In this document: positions 36,681-45,014 of the stretch, piece after piece
Numbering within the stretch: the stretch's first letter is position 1
Layout: every line of letters begins with the position of its first letter
Origin: Hominicoprocola sp037419475
GTDB lineage: Bacteria > Bacillota > Clostridia > Oscillospirales > Oscillospiraceae
Direction: 5' to 3'
Length of the DNA stretch: 64,000 nt
Assembly (NCBI GenBank): GCA_037419475.1
Contig: JAXYYF010000102.1
Span: 6,289 to 70,288 of the forward strand
Position numbers and translations under genes: made by a program
The notes under the pieces: model-generated
Seen by the model: only the letters and a program-made list of their open reading frames with translations
Database searches by the model: none
What the model was told of the DNA's origin: nothing

Positions 36681-37805
36681 ATGGCTGTTATCGAATACGA
36701 TTCCTATAAGCAAAAGCTGCTCGCCATGGGCGAGACATTTGAAAACCTCTGCAAGGCACTGGATATCGAAAGCTCCAAACACGAGATCGCGCGGCTGGAG
36801 GCCGAGGCGCATGAGGACGGCTTCTGGAATGACGTTGAGCGTTCTCAGGCCAACCAGATGCGCACCAAGCAGCTGCAAAACAAGGTTCACCGCTTTGAAA
36901 AGCTGGTGAGCACGCGCGACGATCTGCTTGCGCTCATCGACATGGGAAACGAGATGGACGATTCGAGTCTGCTGCCTGAGCTGGAAGAGGGCTACGCGGA
37001 GCTGGAAAAGAAGATCGAAGAGGTTCGCCTCACAACGCTGCTCTCCGGTGAATACGACAGCTGCAACGCGATCCTGACCTTCCATGCCGGCGCCGGCGGA
37101 ACGGAGGCGCAGGACTGGACGCAGATGCTCTACCGCATGTACATGCAGTGGGCGAACAAGCACGGCTTCGAGTTCGAGATGATGGATTATATCGACGGCG
37201 AGGAGGCCGGCATCAAGAGTGCGACCGTGATGGTCAAGGGCGAGAATGCCTACGGCTATCTCAAGGGTGAAAACGGTGTGCACCGTCTGGTGCGTGTGTC
37301 TCCGTTTGACGCCAACGCCCGCCGCCAGACCAGCTTTGCCGCGCTGGAGGTCATGCCCGAGCTTCCAAACGATATTGAGGTCGATATCCGTCCCGAGGAC
37401 ATTGAAATGCAGGTCTACCGTTCCTCCGGCGCAGGCGGCCAGCATGTCAATAAGACCAGCTCGGCAGTCCGTCTGATCCATATTCCTACCGGCATTGTCA
37501 CCGCCTGCCAGACGCAGCGATCGCAGTTTCAGAACCGCGACTACGCCATGCAGATGCTCAAATCCAAGCTGATGGAGCTCAAGATCCAGCAGCATGCGGA
37601 GAAGATCAGCGATCTCAAGGGCGTGCAGCTCAAGATCGAGTGGGGCAGCCAGATCCGCTCCTACGTTTTTATGCCCTACCAGCTGGTCAAGGATACGCGC
37701 ACGGAGTATGAAACGGGCAACATTCAGGCGGTCATGGACGGCGACCTCGACGGATTCATCAACGCCTACCTCACCAAGTCGGCCAACGGCGAACTGAAGA
37801 AGTAA
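36681..37805 (+). CDS. prfB: Peptide chain release factor 2 (no frameshift site)
   Basis: RF2 releases peptides at UGA and UAA. The product is 374 residues in one uninterrupted frame. The GGQ motif is in YRSSGAGGQHVNKT, and the stop-codon reading SPF is in LVRVSPFDANARRQTSFA. Many bacteria regulate prfB with an in-frame UGA after about 25 codons that needs a +1 frameshift. Here the corresponding place reads ENLCKALDIESSK with no stop codon, so the autoregulatory frameshift is absent. GGGGATACC precedes ATG 36681. Confidence 0.97.
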   Translation: MAVIEYDSYKQKLLAMGETFENLCKALDIESSKHEIARLEAEAHEDGFWNDVERSQANQMRTKQLQNKVHRFEKLVSTRDDLLALIDMGNEMDDSSLLPELEEGYAELEKKIEEVRLTTLLSGEYDSCNAILTFHAGAGGTEAQDWTQMLYRMYMQWANKHGFEFEMMDYIDGEEAGIKSATVMVKGENAYGYLKGENGVHRLVRVSPFDANARRQTSFAALEVMPELPNDIEVDIRPEDIEMQVYRSSGAGGQHVNKTSSAVRLIHIPTGIVTACQTQRSQFQNRDYAMQMLKSKLMELKIQQHAEKISDLKGVQLKIEWGSQIRSYVFMPYQLVKDTRTEYETGNIQAVMDGDLDGFINAYLTKSANGELKK

Positions 37806-37863
37806 CAATCAGGTGCTCTGTCCGTCGGACGGAGCATCCTTTCATGCACGGAGAAGAGACAAC

Positions 37864-39243
37864 ATGAACGAAAACAAAAAGGAAGAGATCATTCAGGAAA
37901 ACAAGATGGGAACGATGCCGGTCGGCCGCCTGCTGTTCAATATGGCGGTGCCGATGATGGTGTCGATGCTCTTTCAGGCGCTTTACAACGTGGTGGACAC
38001 GGTTTTTGTCGCGCGGCTGAGTCAGGACGCGATGAACGCCGTTTCGCTCGCTTTTCCGCTCCAGACGCTGTGCATCGCCTTTTCCGTCGGCACGGGCGTT
38101 GGCATGAACGCGCTGCTCTCACGCTCACTGGGCGAAAAGAATCAGGAGGGGGCGAACCGCGCCGCAGGCACGGGGCTGTTTCTGATGCTGTGCACCGCCG
38201 CAGTCTTTTCGCTCATCGGATTGACGCTCGCAGGCACCTTTTTCCGGGTGCAGACGGAGAACGCGCAGATCATCGCCTACGGACGCGATTATGTGATGAT
38301 CTGCATTGGCGGCTCGCTGGGGATTTTCATGCAGGTCTACGGCGAGCGGCTGCTGCAATCCACCGGACGCACCAATCTTTCCATGATCTCGCAGATCGCG
38401 GGCGCGGTGACGAATATCGTGCTCGATCCCATCCTGATATTCGGCCTGTTCGGCTTCCCACGCCTTGAGGTTGCGGGCGCGGCGCTGGCCACGATCCTCG
38501 GCCAGTTTATCGGTGCGGGGAGCGGCCTTTACCTGAATCTGACGCACAACCCCGAGGTACGCATCCACCGGCGCAACATCTGCCCGCATGCGGCGACCGT
38601 GAAGGAGATCTACGCCGTCGGCGTGCCGTCGATCATCATGCAGTCGATCGGCTCGGTGATGGTGTTCGGTATGAATAAGATCTTCATTTCCTTCACGGAG
38701 GCGGCAACTGCGGTGTTCGGCGCGTACTTTAAGCTGCAAAGCTTCGTATTCATGCCGATCTTCGGCCTGAATAACGCCATGGTGCCGATCATTTCATATA
38801 ACTATGGTGCAGGACGGCCCGAGCGCTTCCGTAAGACCATCCGTCTCTCTGTTTTTACAGCGGTCACGATCATGTGCATGGGTCTGGCACTCTTTGAGCT
38901 GATCCCCGGTACGCTGCTCGGCCTGTTCTCCCCATCGGAGGAAATGCTGACCATCGGCCGTCTGGCGCTGCGTGTCATCGGCTTGACATTCCCGCTGGCT
39001 GGTTTCTGCATTGTGGCGGGCAGCGTGTTTCAGGCGCTTGGTACGCCTGTTTACAGCCTGATTGTGTCGGTGTGCCGCCAGATCCTTGTGCTGCTGCCGG
39101 TGGCGTTTCTGCTGTCCCTGACCGGACGGCTGGAGCTGGTGTGGTGGGCATTCCCAATCGCCGAGTTGGTCAGCCTGACGCTTTCGGGCCTGCTGCTGCG
39201 CAGAACGATGCGCAAGGTCAATGACCGCTTTAGCGGGAGATGA
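37864..39243 (+). CDS. MATE-family multidrug/metabolite exporter
   Basis: A 459-residue integral membrane protein of the MATE family with about 12 hydrophobic segments. The N-terminal LLFNMAVPMMVSMLFQALYNVVDTVFVARLSQDAMNAVSLAFP is characteristic, as are QSTGRTNLSMISQIAGAVTNIVLDPILIFG and the second-half VGVPSIIMQSIGSVMVFGMNKI. These proteins export cationic drugs or metabolites using sodium or proton gradients. The gene starts 58 bases after prfB with GGAGAAGAG upstream, so it may share prfB transcription. Substrate unknown. Confidence 0.93.
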   Translation: MNENKKEEIIQENKMGTMPVGRLLFNMAVPMMVSMLFQALYNVVDTVFVARLSQDAMNAVSLAFPLQTLCIAFSVGTGVGMNALLSRSLGEKNQEGANRAAGTGLFLMLCTAAVFSLIGLTLAGTFFRVQTENAQIIAYGRDYVMICIGGSLGIFMQVYGERLLQSTGRTNLSMISQIAGAVTNIVLDPILIFGLFGFPRLEVAGAALATILGQFIGAGSGLYLNLTHNPEVRIHRRNICPHAATVKEIYAVGVPSIIMQSIGSVMVFGMNKIFISFTEAATAVFGAYFKLQSFVFMPIFGLNNAMVPIISYNYGAGRPERFRKTIRLSVFTAVTIMCMGLALFELIPGTLLGLFSPSEEMLTIGRLALRVIGLTFPLAGFCIVAGSVFQALGTPVYSLIVSVCRQILVLLPVAFLLSLTGRLELVWWAFPIAELVSLTLSGLLLRRTMRKVNDRFSGR

Positions 39244-39249
39244 AACAAT

Positions 39250-39287
39250 AAAAAAGGATCCGTTCCGACTGGAACGGATCCTTTTTT
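39250..39287. terminator. Bidirectional terminator after the MATE gene
   Basis: GGATCCGTTCC / GGAACGGATCC with loop GACT, flanked by AAAAAA and TTTTTT, lies between two convergent genes and can stop both. Confidence 0.9.
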
Positions 39288-39289
39288 CA

Positions 39290-39994
39290 TTATGAGTTCA
39301 GAAATTCCTGCGGGTCGACGATAACGCCGTCCTTGGTGACGGAGAAGTGCAGATGCGGCGCGAGCGCCGCTTCGGCAAGCGAACTGTCGCCCACTGCGCC
39401 GATGACCTGACCGGCGGAAACATACTGCTCAGGCGAGACAGTTGTTTCGTTCTGGAGATTTGCATAGGTGGTCTCGCAGCCGTTGCCGTGGTCGATAACG
39501 ACGGTCGTGCCCATCAGGTCGTCGTCGGAGACAGAAAGCACCGTGCCGGAGCAGGCGGCGAGCACCTGCGTGCCGAGGGGGGCCTCGATGTCTACGCCGT
39601 CATGCGTGCGCCAGTCGGCCATCGTCTCGCTGTAGGCCAGCTCCTCCATGCTGAAGGCGGCGACCGTTTCGCCGTCCACCGGCTCGACGATTAGGCGCGG
39701 CGCGACCGGTGCGGCGGTCTCGGCACTCTCGTCAGGAAGCTTGAGCTCTACGGCCGACTGCACTGGCGCTGCCGGTGCAGTCGGCTTTGCTTTCGGGATG
39801 ACCGGCGCAGTGGATTCGACCGGCGTGGTGACGGCCGGGGCGGGTGCGGGGACATTCGGCGTTTTATCCGCCGGAGAGGGGAGAAGCATCCAATAGCCCG
39901 CGACGGCAAGTGCCGTCACACCGAGAAACAGGGCTATGTATAAGCCCGTCCCGGTGGAGAAATGCCGCGTGGAGCGGCGGTTCGGTTCGTTCAT
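39290..39994 (-). CDS. SpoIIQ-like membrane M23 peptidase
   Basis: A 234-residue protein with a short cytoplasmic start, one membrane segment at about residues 18-37 (GLYIALFLGVTALAVAGYWM), a Pro/Ala-rich linker, and an M23 domain from about residue 120. The segment WRTHDGVDIEAPLGTQV and DDLMGTTVVIDHGNGCETTYANLQ closely recall SpoIIQ, the forespore protein needed for engulfment and for the channel with SpoIIIAH. Zinc residues HDGVD and HLHF are present, as in clostridial SpoIIQ. AAAGGATAACGCTT precedes ATG 39994. No sporulation-sigma promoter was identified. Confidence 0.8.
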   Translation of the reverse strand: MNEPNRRSTRHFSTGTGLYIALFLGVTALAVAGYWMLLPSPADKTPNVPAPAPAVTTPVESTAPVIPKAKPTAPAAPVQSAVELKLPDESAETAAPVAPRLIVEPVDGETVAAFSMEELAYSETMADWRTHDGVDIEAPLGTQVLAACSGTVLSVSDDDLMGTTVVIDHGNGCETTYANLQNETTVSPEQYVSAGQVIGAVGDSSLAEAALAPHLHFSVTKDGVIVDPQEFLNS

Positions 39995-40033
39995 AAGCGT
40001 TATCCTTTCTGCCCGGCTTTCGGGCGGCGACAT

Positions 40034-40073
40034 AAAAAGCTCTGGCGGTATTGTGTGCCGTCAGAGCTTTTTC
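40034..40073 (-). terminator. Terminator after the enolase remnant
   Basis: AAAAAGCTCTG-CGG pairs with CCG-CAGAGCTTTTT (one mismatch), loop about nine bases, 15 bases past the remnant stop codon. Confidence 0.8.
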
Positions 40074-40087
40074 TAAACCTGAAACGC

Positions 40088-40425
40088 TTAATTTTTTTGC
40101 ATGGATGCAAATGCTTTGCGTCCTGCGTAGTGTGCGCTGCCGCCAAGGGTTTCCTCAATGACGAGCAAACGGTTGTCTTTTGCTGTGCGTTCGCCGCGGC
40201 ACGGCACGCCGGCCTTGATCTGCGTGCAGCCCGCTGCCTGCGCCGCACGGACGGCTTCCGTTGCCTCTGAGAGCGTACCGATTCGTGTGCACCGGTGGAT
40301 GCGCCGGAGGGGACGGCGTCGGTGCCGACCGAGCCGTCCTCCAGCCGGACCTGCGTTTCCAATGTGGGATTGCCGCGTGAATCGAGGATCTCGCGGGCGT
40401 GGATATGTGCGATGGCAGTGTTCAT
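40088..40425 (-). pseudogene. eno: Enolase remnant with large internal deletion
   Basis: From ATG 40425, with AGGAGG upstream, about 48 codons encode a normal enolase N-terminus (IHAREILDSRGNPTLETQV ... VPSGASTGAHE). The frame then breaks at about 40279-40283. In a different frame the sequence resumes as the enolase C-terminus: RIGTLSEATEAVRAAQAAG, GVPCRGERTAKDNRLLVIEE and YAGRKAF, to TAA 40088. About 300 central residues, including the metal-binding and catalytic residues, are missing, so it cannot be an enzyme. Its place after pgk-tpiA-gpmI is the normal enolase position. An intact enolase must exist elsewhere for glycolysis (inference). Confidence 0.9.
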
Positions 40426-40440
40426 AAAAGCCTCCTGACA

Positions 40441-40472
40441 ATAAAAATCAGCCATACCGAAGTATGGCTGAT
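40441..40472 (-). terminator. Terminator of the pgk-tpiA-gpmI cluster
   Basis: On the minus strand ATCAGCCATAC / GTATGGCTGAT with a TTCG tetraloop is followed by TTTTATTG, directly after gpmI and before the enolase remnant. Confidence 0.88.
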
Positions 40473-40490
40473 CGGAGGGTTGATTATGCT

Positions 40491-42005
40491 TTAGCGGATG
40501 ATAAGGCTGTGGCCGTCCATCTCCTCAGGCTTTTCCAGACCCATCACATCGAGAATGGTCGGCGCGATGTCCGCAAGGCGGCCGGAGCGCAGCTCCGTGC
40601 CCGCGCCGCAGAGAATGAAGGGGACGGGATTGGTCGTGTGCGCGGTCATGGGACTTACACCGTCGCTTTGCAGCATCTGCTCGGCGTTGCCGTGGTCGGC
40701 GGTGATCATGGCGATGCCGCCCATCTTGAGCGCTGCGTCCACAACGCGGCCAACGCACTCGTCCACGGTTTCAACAGCCTTGACCGCGGCGTCATAATTG
40801 CCGGTGTGGCCGACCATATCGCAGTTGGCGAAGTTGAGGATGATGACGTCATACGCGCCGGACTCGATGCGCTCCACACACTTCTCCATGACCTCGTAGG
40901 CGCTCATTTCGGGCTGGAGGTCATAGGTCGCGACCTTGGGGGAGGCGACGAGCACGCGGTCCTCGCCCGGATAGGGAGCCTCGACGCCGCCGTTGAAGAA
41001 GAATGTAACATGTGCGTACTTCTCCGTTTCGGCAATACGCAGCTGCGTCAGGCCAAGCTTGCCAAGGTATTCGCCAAGGCCGTTTTTGATCGTGATGCGC
41101 GGGAACGCAACAAGCACATTCGGCATGGTGGCGTCATACTCCGTGTTGCACACGTAGGTGACAGGGAAATACTCGCGCTGGAAGCCGTCGAACGCGGGAT
41201 CGACGAAAGCACGCGTGATCTCGCGGGCACGGTCGGGACGGTAGTTGAAGAAGATGATGGAGTCGTTGTCGGAAATGGTGCCTTCCTTATCGCAGACGAT
41301 TGGCTCGACAAATTCGTCGGTCACGCCGTTTTTATAGGATTCCTTCACGGCGGCGATGGGATCGGGATTCTGGATGCCCTCGCCGTAGACCATCGCATCG
41401 TAGGCGCGCTCAAGACGATCCCAGCGCTTGTCGCGGTCCATGGCATAATAGCGGCCCATCACGGTCGCAATTTTGCCGACGCCCAGCTCGGCGCATTTTT
41501 TCTGCGCCGCGGCAACGAAGTCTGCGCCGGAGGTGGGGGACACGTCGCGTCCGTCGAGGAAGCAGTGCAGATACACGCGCTTGAGCCCCTTGATGCCAGC
41601 CATCTTCAGCAGCGCCCAGACATGCTCGACAGTGGAGTGCACGCCGCCGTTGGAGAGCAGGCCGTAAAGATGCAGAGCGGTACCCTTTTCCAGACAGGCG
41701 TCCATTGCGGCGTTGTAGGCAGGGTTTTCGTAGAACGAGCCGTCCTCGATCGAGCGGGAGATGCGCGGCAGATCCTGAAAGACCACGCGGCCGCCGCCGA
41801 TGTTGGTGTGGCCGACCTCGCTGTTGCCCATCTGACCGTCGGGAAGGCCGACGTCAAGGCCGGAGGCGGAGAGCTGCGTGCTGGCATATTTCTGATACAG
41901 CGCGTCGAGCGCCGGCGTATTCGCACCGCGCACGGCGTTGCCCTTGACTTCGTCGCTCAGACCGAAGCCATCCATGATGATAAGAACGGTAGGCGTTTTG
42001 TTCAT
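40491..42005 (-). CDS. gpmI: 2,3-bisphosphoglycerate-independent phosphoglycerate mutase
   Basis: Interconverts 3- and 2-phosphoglycerate using two manganese ions and a phosphoserine. The product is 504 residues, the normal length. The N-terminus PTVLIIMDGFGLSD holds the first metal aspartate, and the catalytic serine is in DGQMGNSEVGHTNIGGGR. Later metal segments are NFANCDMVGHTG and ITADHGNAEQM. AAAGGAGTATTCCGC precedes ATG 42005. It follows tpiA by 18 bases. Confidence 0.97.
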   Translation of the reverse strand: MNKTPTVLIIMDGFGLSDEVKGNAVRGANTPALDALYQKYASTQLSASGLDVGLPDGQMGNSEVGHTNIGGGRVVFQDLPRISRSIEDGSFYENPAYNAAMDACLEKGTALHLYGLLSNGGVHSTVEHVWALLKMAGIKGLKRVYLHCFLDGRDVSPTSGADFVAAAQKKCAELGVGKIATVMGRYYAMDRDKRWDRLERAYDAMVYGEGIQNPDPIAAVKESYKNGVTDEFVEPIVCDKEGTISDNDSIIFFNYRPDRAREITRAFVDPAFDGFQREYFPVTYVCNTEYDATMPNVLVAFPRITIKNGLGEYLGKLGLTQLRIAETEKYAHVTFFFNGGVEAPYPGEDRVLVASPKVATYDLQPEMSAYEVMEKCVERIESGAYDVIILNFANCDMVGHTGNYDAAVKAVETVDECVGRVVDAALKMGGIAMITADHGNAEQMLQSDGVSPMTAHTTNPVPFILCGAGTELRSGRLADIAPTILDVMGLEKPEEMDGHSLIIR

Positions 42006-42023
42006 GCGGAATACTCCTTTCGC

Positions 42024-42797
42024 TCAGTCCTGATTGGCAGCGTTGACGATAGCCATAAACTTATTGGAGTCGAGAGAGGCGCCGCCGATCAGGCCGCCGT
42101 CGATATTCTCGTGGCTGAGAAGCTCGGCGGCGTTGCCGGGATTCATCGAGCCGCCGTACTGGATGGTGACGGAGCGGGCGATGCGTGCGCCGTAAAGCGT
42201 ACGGATGGTGGCGCGGATGAAGGTGCAGACCTCGTCGGCCTGTTCGCCGGTGGCAGTCTTGCCGGTGCCGATGGCCCAGATGGGCTCATATGCAATGACG
42301 CAGCGGCGGACATTTTCCGCGGCCACGCCGGAGAGCGCGGACTTGACCTGAAGGGCGATGAGATCCATTGTTACGCCCATCTCACGCTGGTCAAGGCTTT
42401 CGCCGACGCAGATGATGGGATTGAGGCCGGCTTCCAGTGCGGCGTGGACCTTCTTGTTCACGGTGGCGTCCGTTTCGCCGAACATGGCGCGGCGCTCGCT
42501 GTGGCCGACAATGACGTATTTCACGCCGAGGTCGCGCAGCATCTCGGCGGAGACTTCGCCGGTGTATGCGCCGCTGGGCGCATAGAACAGGTTCTGCGCG
42601 CCGACGGCGATGCGGCTGTCCTTAAAGGCGCGGACGGCGGCGGAAATGTCCACGCTCGGGACGCACAGAACGACGTCGCACCACTTGGACTTGGGCAGCA
42701 GCGCCTTAAATTCCTCGGCGAATTTCTTGGTTTCGGTAGCGGTTTTGTTCATCTTCCAGTTGCCTGCGATGATGGTTTTGCGGTATCTGCGATTCAT
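42024..42797 (-). CDS. tpiA: Triosephosphate isomerase
   Basis: Interconverts dihydroxyacetone phosphate and glyceraldehyde 3-phosphate. The product is 257 residues. The catalytic residues are visible: lysine in AGNWKMNKT, histidine in VIVGHSERR, and glutamate in AYEPIWAIGTGKTA. The phosphate-binding end IQYGGSMNPGNAAELL and GGLIGGASLD is complete. It lies after pgk, separated by 181 bases that contain a duplicated piece of pgk. Confidence 0.97.
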   Translation of the reverse strand: MNRRYRKTIIAGNWKMNKTATETKKFAEEFKALLPKSKWCDVVLCVPSVDISAAVRAFKDSRIAVGAQNLFYAPSGAYTGEVSAEMLRDLGVKYVIVGHSERRAMFGETDATVNKKVHAALEAGLNPIICVGESLDQREMGVTMDLIALQVKSALSGVAAENVRRCVIAYEPIWAIGTGKTATGEQADEVCTFIRATIRTLYGARIARSVTIQYGGSMNPGNAAELLSHENIDGGLIGGASLDSNKFMAIVNAANQD

Positions 42798-42854
42798 GGT
42801 AAAGGTTCTCCTAAAAATATGAAATATATAAATTGCTGTATGACAGTCTTATTG

Positions 42855-42882
42855 ATCCAGCAGGCATGCCACGCCCGGCAGC
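42855..42882. repeat. Extra copy of the pgk 3' end (copy A)
   Basis: 28 bases identical to 42985-43012, which is the C-terminal coding end of pgk. Read on the minus strand the copy would still encode LPGVACLLD-type residues and then Gln and a TAA stop. Copies start 130 bases apart. Between them are GC-rich small palindromes (CATCCCC/GGGGATG and CGCG-CTGA-CGCG). Confidence 0.9.
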
Positions 42883-42978
42883 ATCCCCCGTGGGGATGCC
42901 CCTGATTGGATCACGCGCTGACGCGCGGCTTCCTACGCTGCCGCTCGGTCGTGTCGCTGCACGGGCGCTGCCGTGAGT

Positions 42979-44247
42979 TTACTTATCCAGCAGGCATGCC
43001 ACGCCCGGCAGCTCCTTGCCTTCAAGGAACTCGAGGGACGCGCCGCCGCCGGTGGAGATGTGCGTGATCTTGTCGGCGAAGCCGAGCTGCTCGGCTGCCG
43101 CCGCGCTGTCACCGCCGCCGATGATGGTCACGGCGCCGCTTTCGGCCAGCGCTCTGGCCATAGCCTTTGTGCCGCCGGCAAAGGCGGGGAACTCAAAAAC
43201 GCCCATGGGGCCGTTCCATACGATCGTGCCCGCGCCGCGGGTTGCTGTGCAGAAGAGCTCGACAGTTTTCGGGCCGATGTCCATGCCCATCATGTCGGCA
43301 GGAATGTGCATCGCGTCGACCACGACCGGCTCGGCATCGGCGGAAAACTCCTTCGCCGCGACCGCGTCGACCGGCAGCAGCAGCTTGACACCGCGGGCCT
43401 TGGCCTTTTCGATCATTTCAAGCGCGTAGGCGCACTTATCCTCTTCGAGCAGGGATTTGCCGATCTCGCCGCCCTGTGCCTTGGCAAAGGTGTAGGACAT
43501 GCCGCCGCCGATGATGACAGTGTCAGCTTTGTCAAGAAGGTTATTGATGACGGCGATCTTGTCGCTGACCTTCGCGCCGCCGAGCACGGCGACGAACGGA
43601 CGCTTGGGATCGTCGAGCGCCTTGCCCATGATCTCAAGCTCCTTGGCGACAAGCAGACCGGACACGGCGGGCAGATATGCGGCCACACCGGCGGTAGAGG
43701 CATGCGCGCGGTGGACGGAGCCAAACGCGTCGGACACATAGACCTCAGCCATGGAAGCCAGCTCACGCGCCAGCGCGGGATCGTTCTTCGTCTCACCCGC
43801 TTCAAAGCGCGTATTCTCCAGCAGCATGATCTCGCCGCCGTGGAGTGCTGCGGCCTTGGCCTTGGCGTCGGGGCCGATTACATCGTGCGCGAAAATGACC
43901 GGCTTGCCCAGCAGCTCGCTCAAACGCTCCGCAACAGGGGCAAGCGTGAGCTTGCGCAGGCTCTTGCGCCACTTTTCCTCCGTCAGCTCTTCGGGAGCCT
44001 TGCCCTTCTCGGCCTGCTTTTTCACCCATTTTTCAAAGTTCGGCTCGGGCTTTCCAAGGTGGGAGCAGGCGATGACCGCCGCGCCCTGTTCAAGCAGGTA
44101 GCGGATGGTCGGCAGGGCGGCAACGATGCGCTTATCGGAGGTGATGGCGCCGGTGGCCTTATCCTGAGGGACGTTGAAGTCGCAGCGCAGCAGGATCTTT
44201 TTGCCCGCTACGTCGATATCGTACACGGTCTTTTTGTTATAGTTCAT
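42979..44247 (-). CDS. pgk: Phosphoglycerate kinase
   Basis: Transfers phosphate between 1,3-bisphosphoglycerate and ADP, yielding ATP in glycolysis. The product is 422 residues. The N-terminus KKILLRCDFNVPQDK, SHLGKPEPNFEK, the nucleotide segment VLGGAKVSDKIAVINNLL, and the C-terminal WNGPMGVFEFPAFAGGTKAMA and TIIGGGDSAAAAEQLG are conserved. AAGGAGCGTCACC precedes ATG 44247. Its last 28 bases are duplicated downstream. No gapdh gene is next to it. Confidence 0.97.
   Translation of the reverse strand: MNYNKKTVYDIDVAGKKILLRCDFNVPQDKATGAITSDKRIVAALPTIRYLLEQGAAVIACSHLGKPEPNFEKWVKKQAEKGKAPEELTEEKWRKSLRKLTLAPVAERLSELLGKPVIFAHDVIGPDAKAKAAALHGGEIMLLENTRFEAGETKNDPALARELASMAEVYVSDAFGSVHRAHASTAGVAAYLPAVSGLLVAKELEIMGKALDDPKRPFVAVLGGAKVSDKIAVINNLLDKADTVIIGGGMSYTFAKAQGGEIGKSLLEEDKCAYALEMIEKAKARGVKLLLPVDAVAAKEFSADAEPVVVDAMHIPADMMGMDIGPKTVELFCTATRGAGTIVWNGPMGVFEFPAFAGGTKAMARALAESGAVTIIGGGDSAAAAEQLGFADKITHISTGGGASLEFLEGKELPGVACLLDK
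42985..43012. repeat. Copy B of the 28-base repeat, inside pgk
   Basis: Identical to 42855-42882. This copy codes for the authentic Pgk C-terminus (GVACLLDK) and so is the probable source. Confidence 0.9.
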
Positions 44248-44264
44248 GGTGACGCTCCTTCTAT

Positions 44265-44277
44265 GTAAAAGTTTACG
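44265..44277. promoter_or_regulatory. GTAAAAGTTTACG element in the pgk leader
   Basis: It differs from the perfect palindrome CGTAAAGTTTACG at 44836-44848 mainly by one inserted A. It lies 18 bases before pgk, within the expected leader or promoter. Confidence 0.3.
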
Positions 44278-44296
44278 GATCCGCTTATTATTTATT

Positions 44297-44788
44297 TTAT
44301 TGTTCCGCCATTTCACCTGTCCCCTTGAGTCCCGGAAAGCCGAGCTGCCGCAGAGCCTCATAGGTCAGAATGGCGACGGAGTTGGAAAGATTCAGGCTGC
44401 GTGCCTCAGCGCGCATGGGAAGGCGGATGCAGCGGTCATAGTGCGCCGTGCGGAAGTCCTCAGGCAGGCCAGCCGTTTCCTTGCCGAAAAAGAGCCAGCA
44501 GTCATCGCGGAACCGCGCTTCGGTGTAATCCTGCGGCGCTTTCGTCGTGGCGAGCCAGCAGTTTTCGGCGGCCTCTGGATGGCGGAGAAACAGATCGTCA
44601 AGATTTTCGTAGGTGTTGACCTCGACCAGATGCCAGTAATCCAGTCCTGCGCGCTTGACCGCGCGGTCGGATATGTCGAAGCCGAGAGGCTTGATCAAAT
44701 GCAGACGCGAGCCGGTGGCGGCGCAGGTACGCGCGATATTTCCGCAGTTCTGGGGGATCTCCGGTTCCACGAGCACGATATTGAGCAT
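44297..44788 (-). CDS. trmL: tRNA (cytidine/uridine-34 2'-O)-methyltransferase TrmL
   Basis: A SPOUT-class methyltransferase modifying the wobble base of leucine tRNAs. The product is 163 residues, like TrmL of Escherichia coli (157). Motif 1 is LVEPEIPQNCGNIARTCAATG near the N-terminus. The trefoil-knot segments are LFFGKETAGLPED and IRLPMRAEARSLNLSNSVAILTYEALRQLGF. AGGAGGTACGCC precedes ATG 44788. pgk starts 49 bases downstream without a visible terminator between. Confidence 0.93.
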   Translation of the reverse strand: MLNIVLVEPEIPQNCGNIARTCAATGSRLHLIKPLGFDISDRAVKRAGLDYWHLVEVNTYENLDDLFLRHPEAAENCWLATTKAPQDYTEARFRDDCWLFFGKETAGLPEDFRTAHYDRCIRLPMRAEARSLNLSNSVAILTYEALRQLGFPGLKGTGEMAEQ

Positions 44789-44826
44789 GGCGTACCTCCT
44801 CCCTGCTTTTCCACGAAAGTCTGCTT

Positions 44827-44855
44827 ATTATATCGCGTAAAGTTTACGAAATCAA
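44827..44855 (-). promoter_or_regulatory. Promoter of trmL with a palindrome in its spacer
   Basis: On the minus strand TTGATT and a perfect TATAAT are separated by 17 bases. The spacer contains CGTAAAGTTTACG (44836-44848), a perfect palindrome, where a repressor could block polymerase. Confidence 0.6.
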
Positions 44856-44965
44856 CCATAAAAGAGCTTTTCCTCAACATTATTTTGCGTATCCGCAAAA
44901 ATCATACTGCACATGAAAAAGTTTTTGAAAAAATTGCGGGAAAAGGTGGATTTTTCAAAAAGCTT

Positions 44966-44974
44966 TGGTATAAT
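44966..44974 (+). promoter_or_regulatory. Extended -10 promoter for glmU-like gene
   Basis: TGGTATAAT, an extended -10 with perfect TATAAT, lies 40 bases before the start codon. No good -35 box is seen. Confidence 0.5.
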
Positions 44975-45014
44975 ATCGACATAAGTATCAGACTGCGTAA
45001 GGGAGGGGCGTCCG

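Noticed and set aside
40000..40455. Intact 151-codon gene at the enolase remnant
   Set aside because: After the break the frame encodes only Arg-rich sequence and runs over the remnant and its terminator; it is a pseudogene read out of frame.
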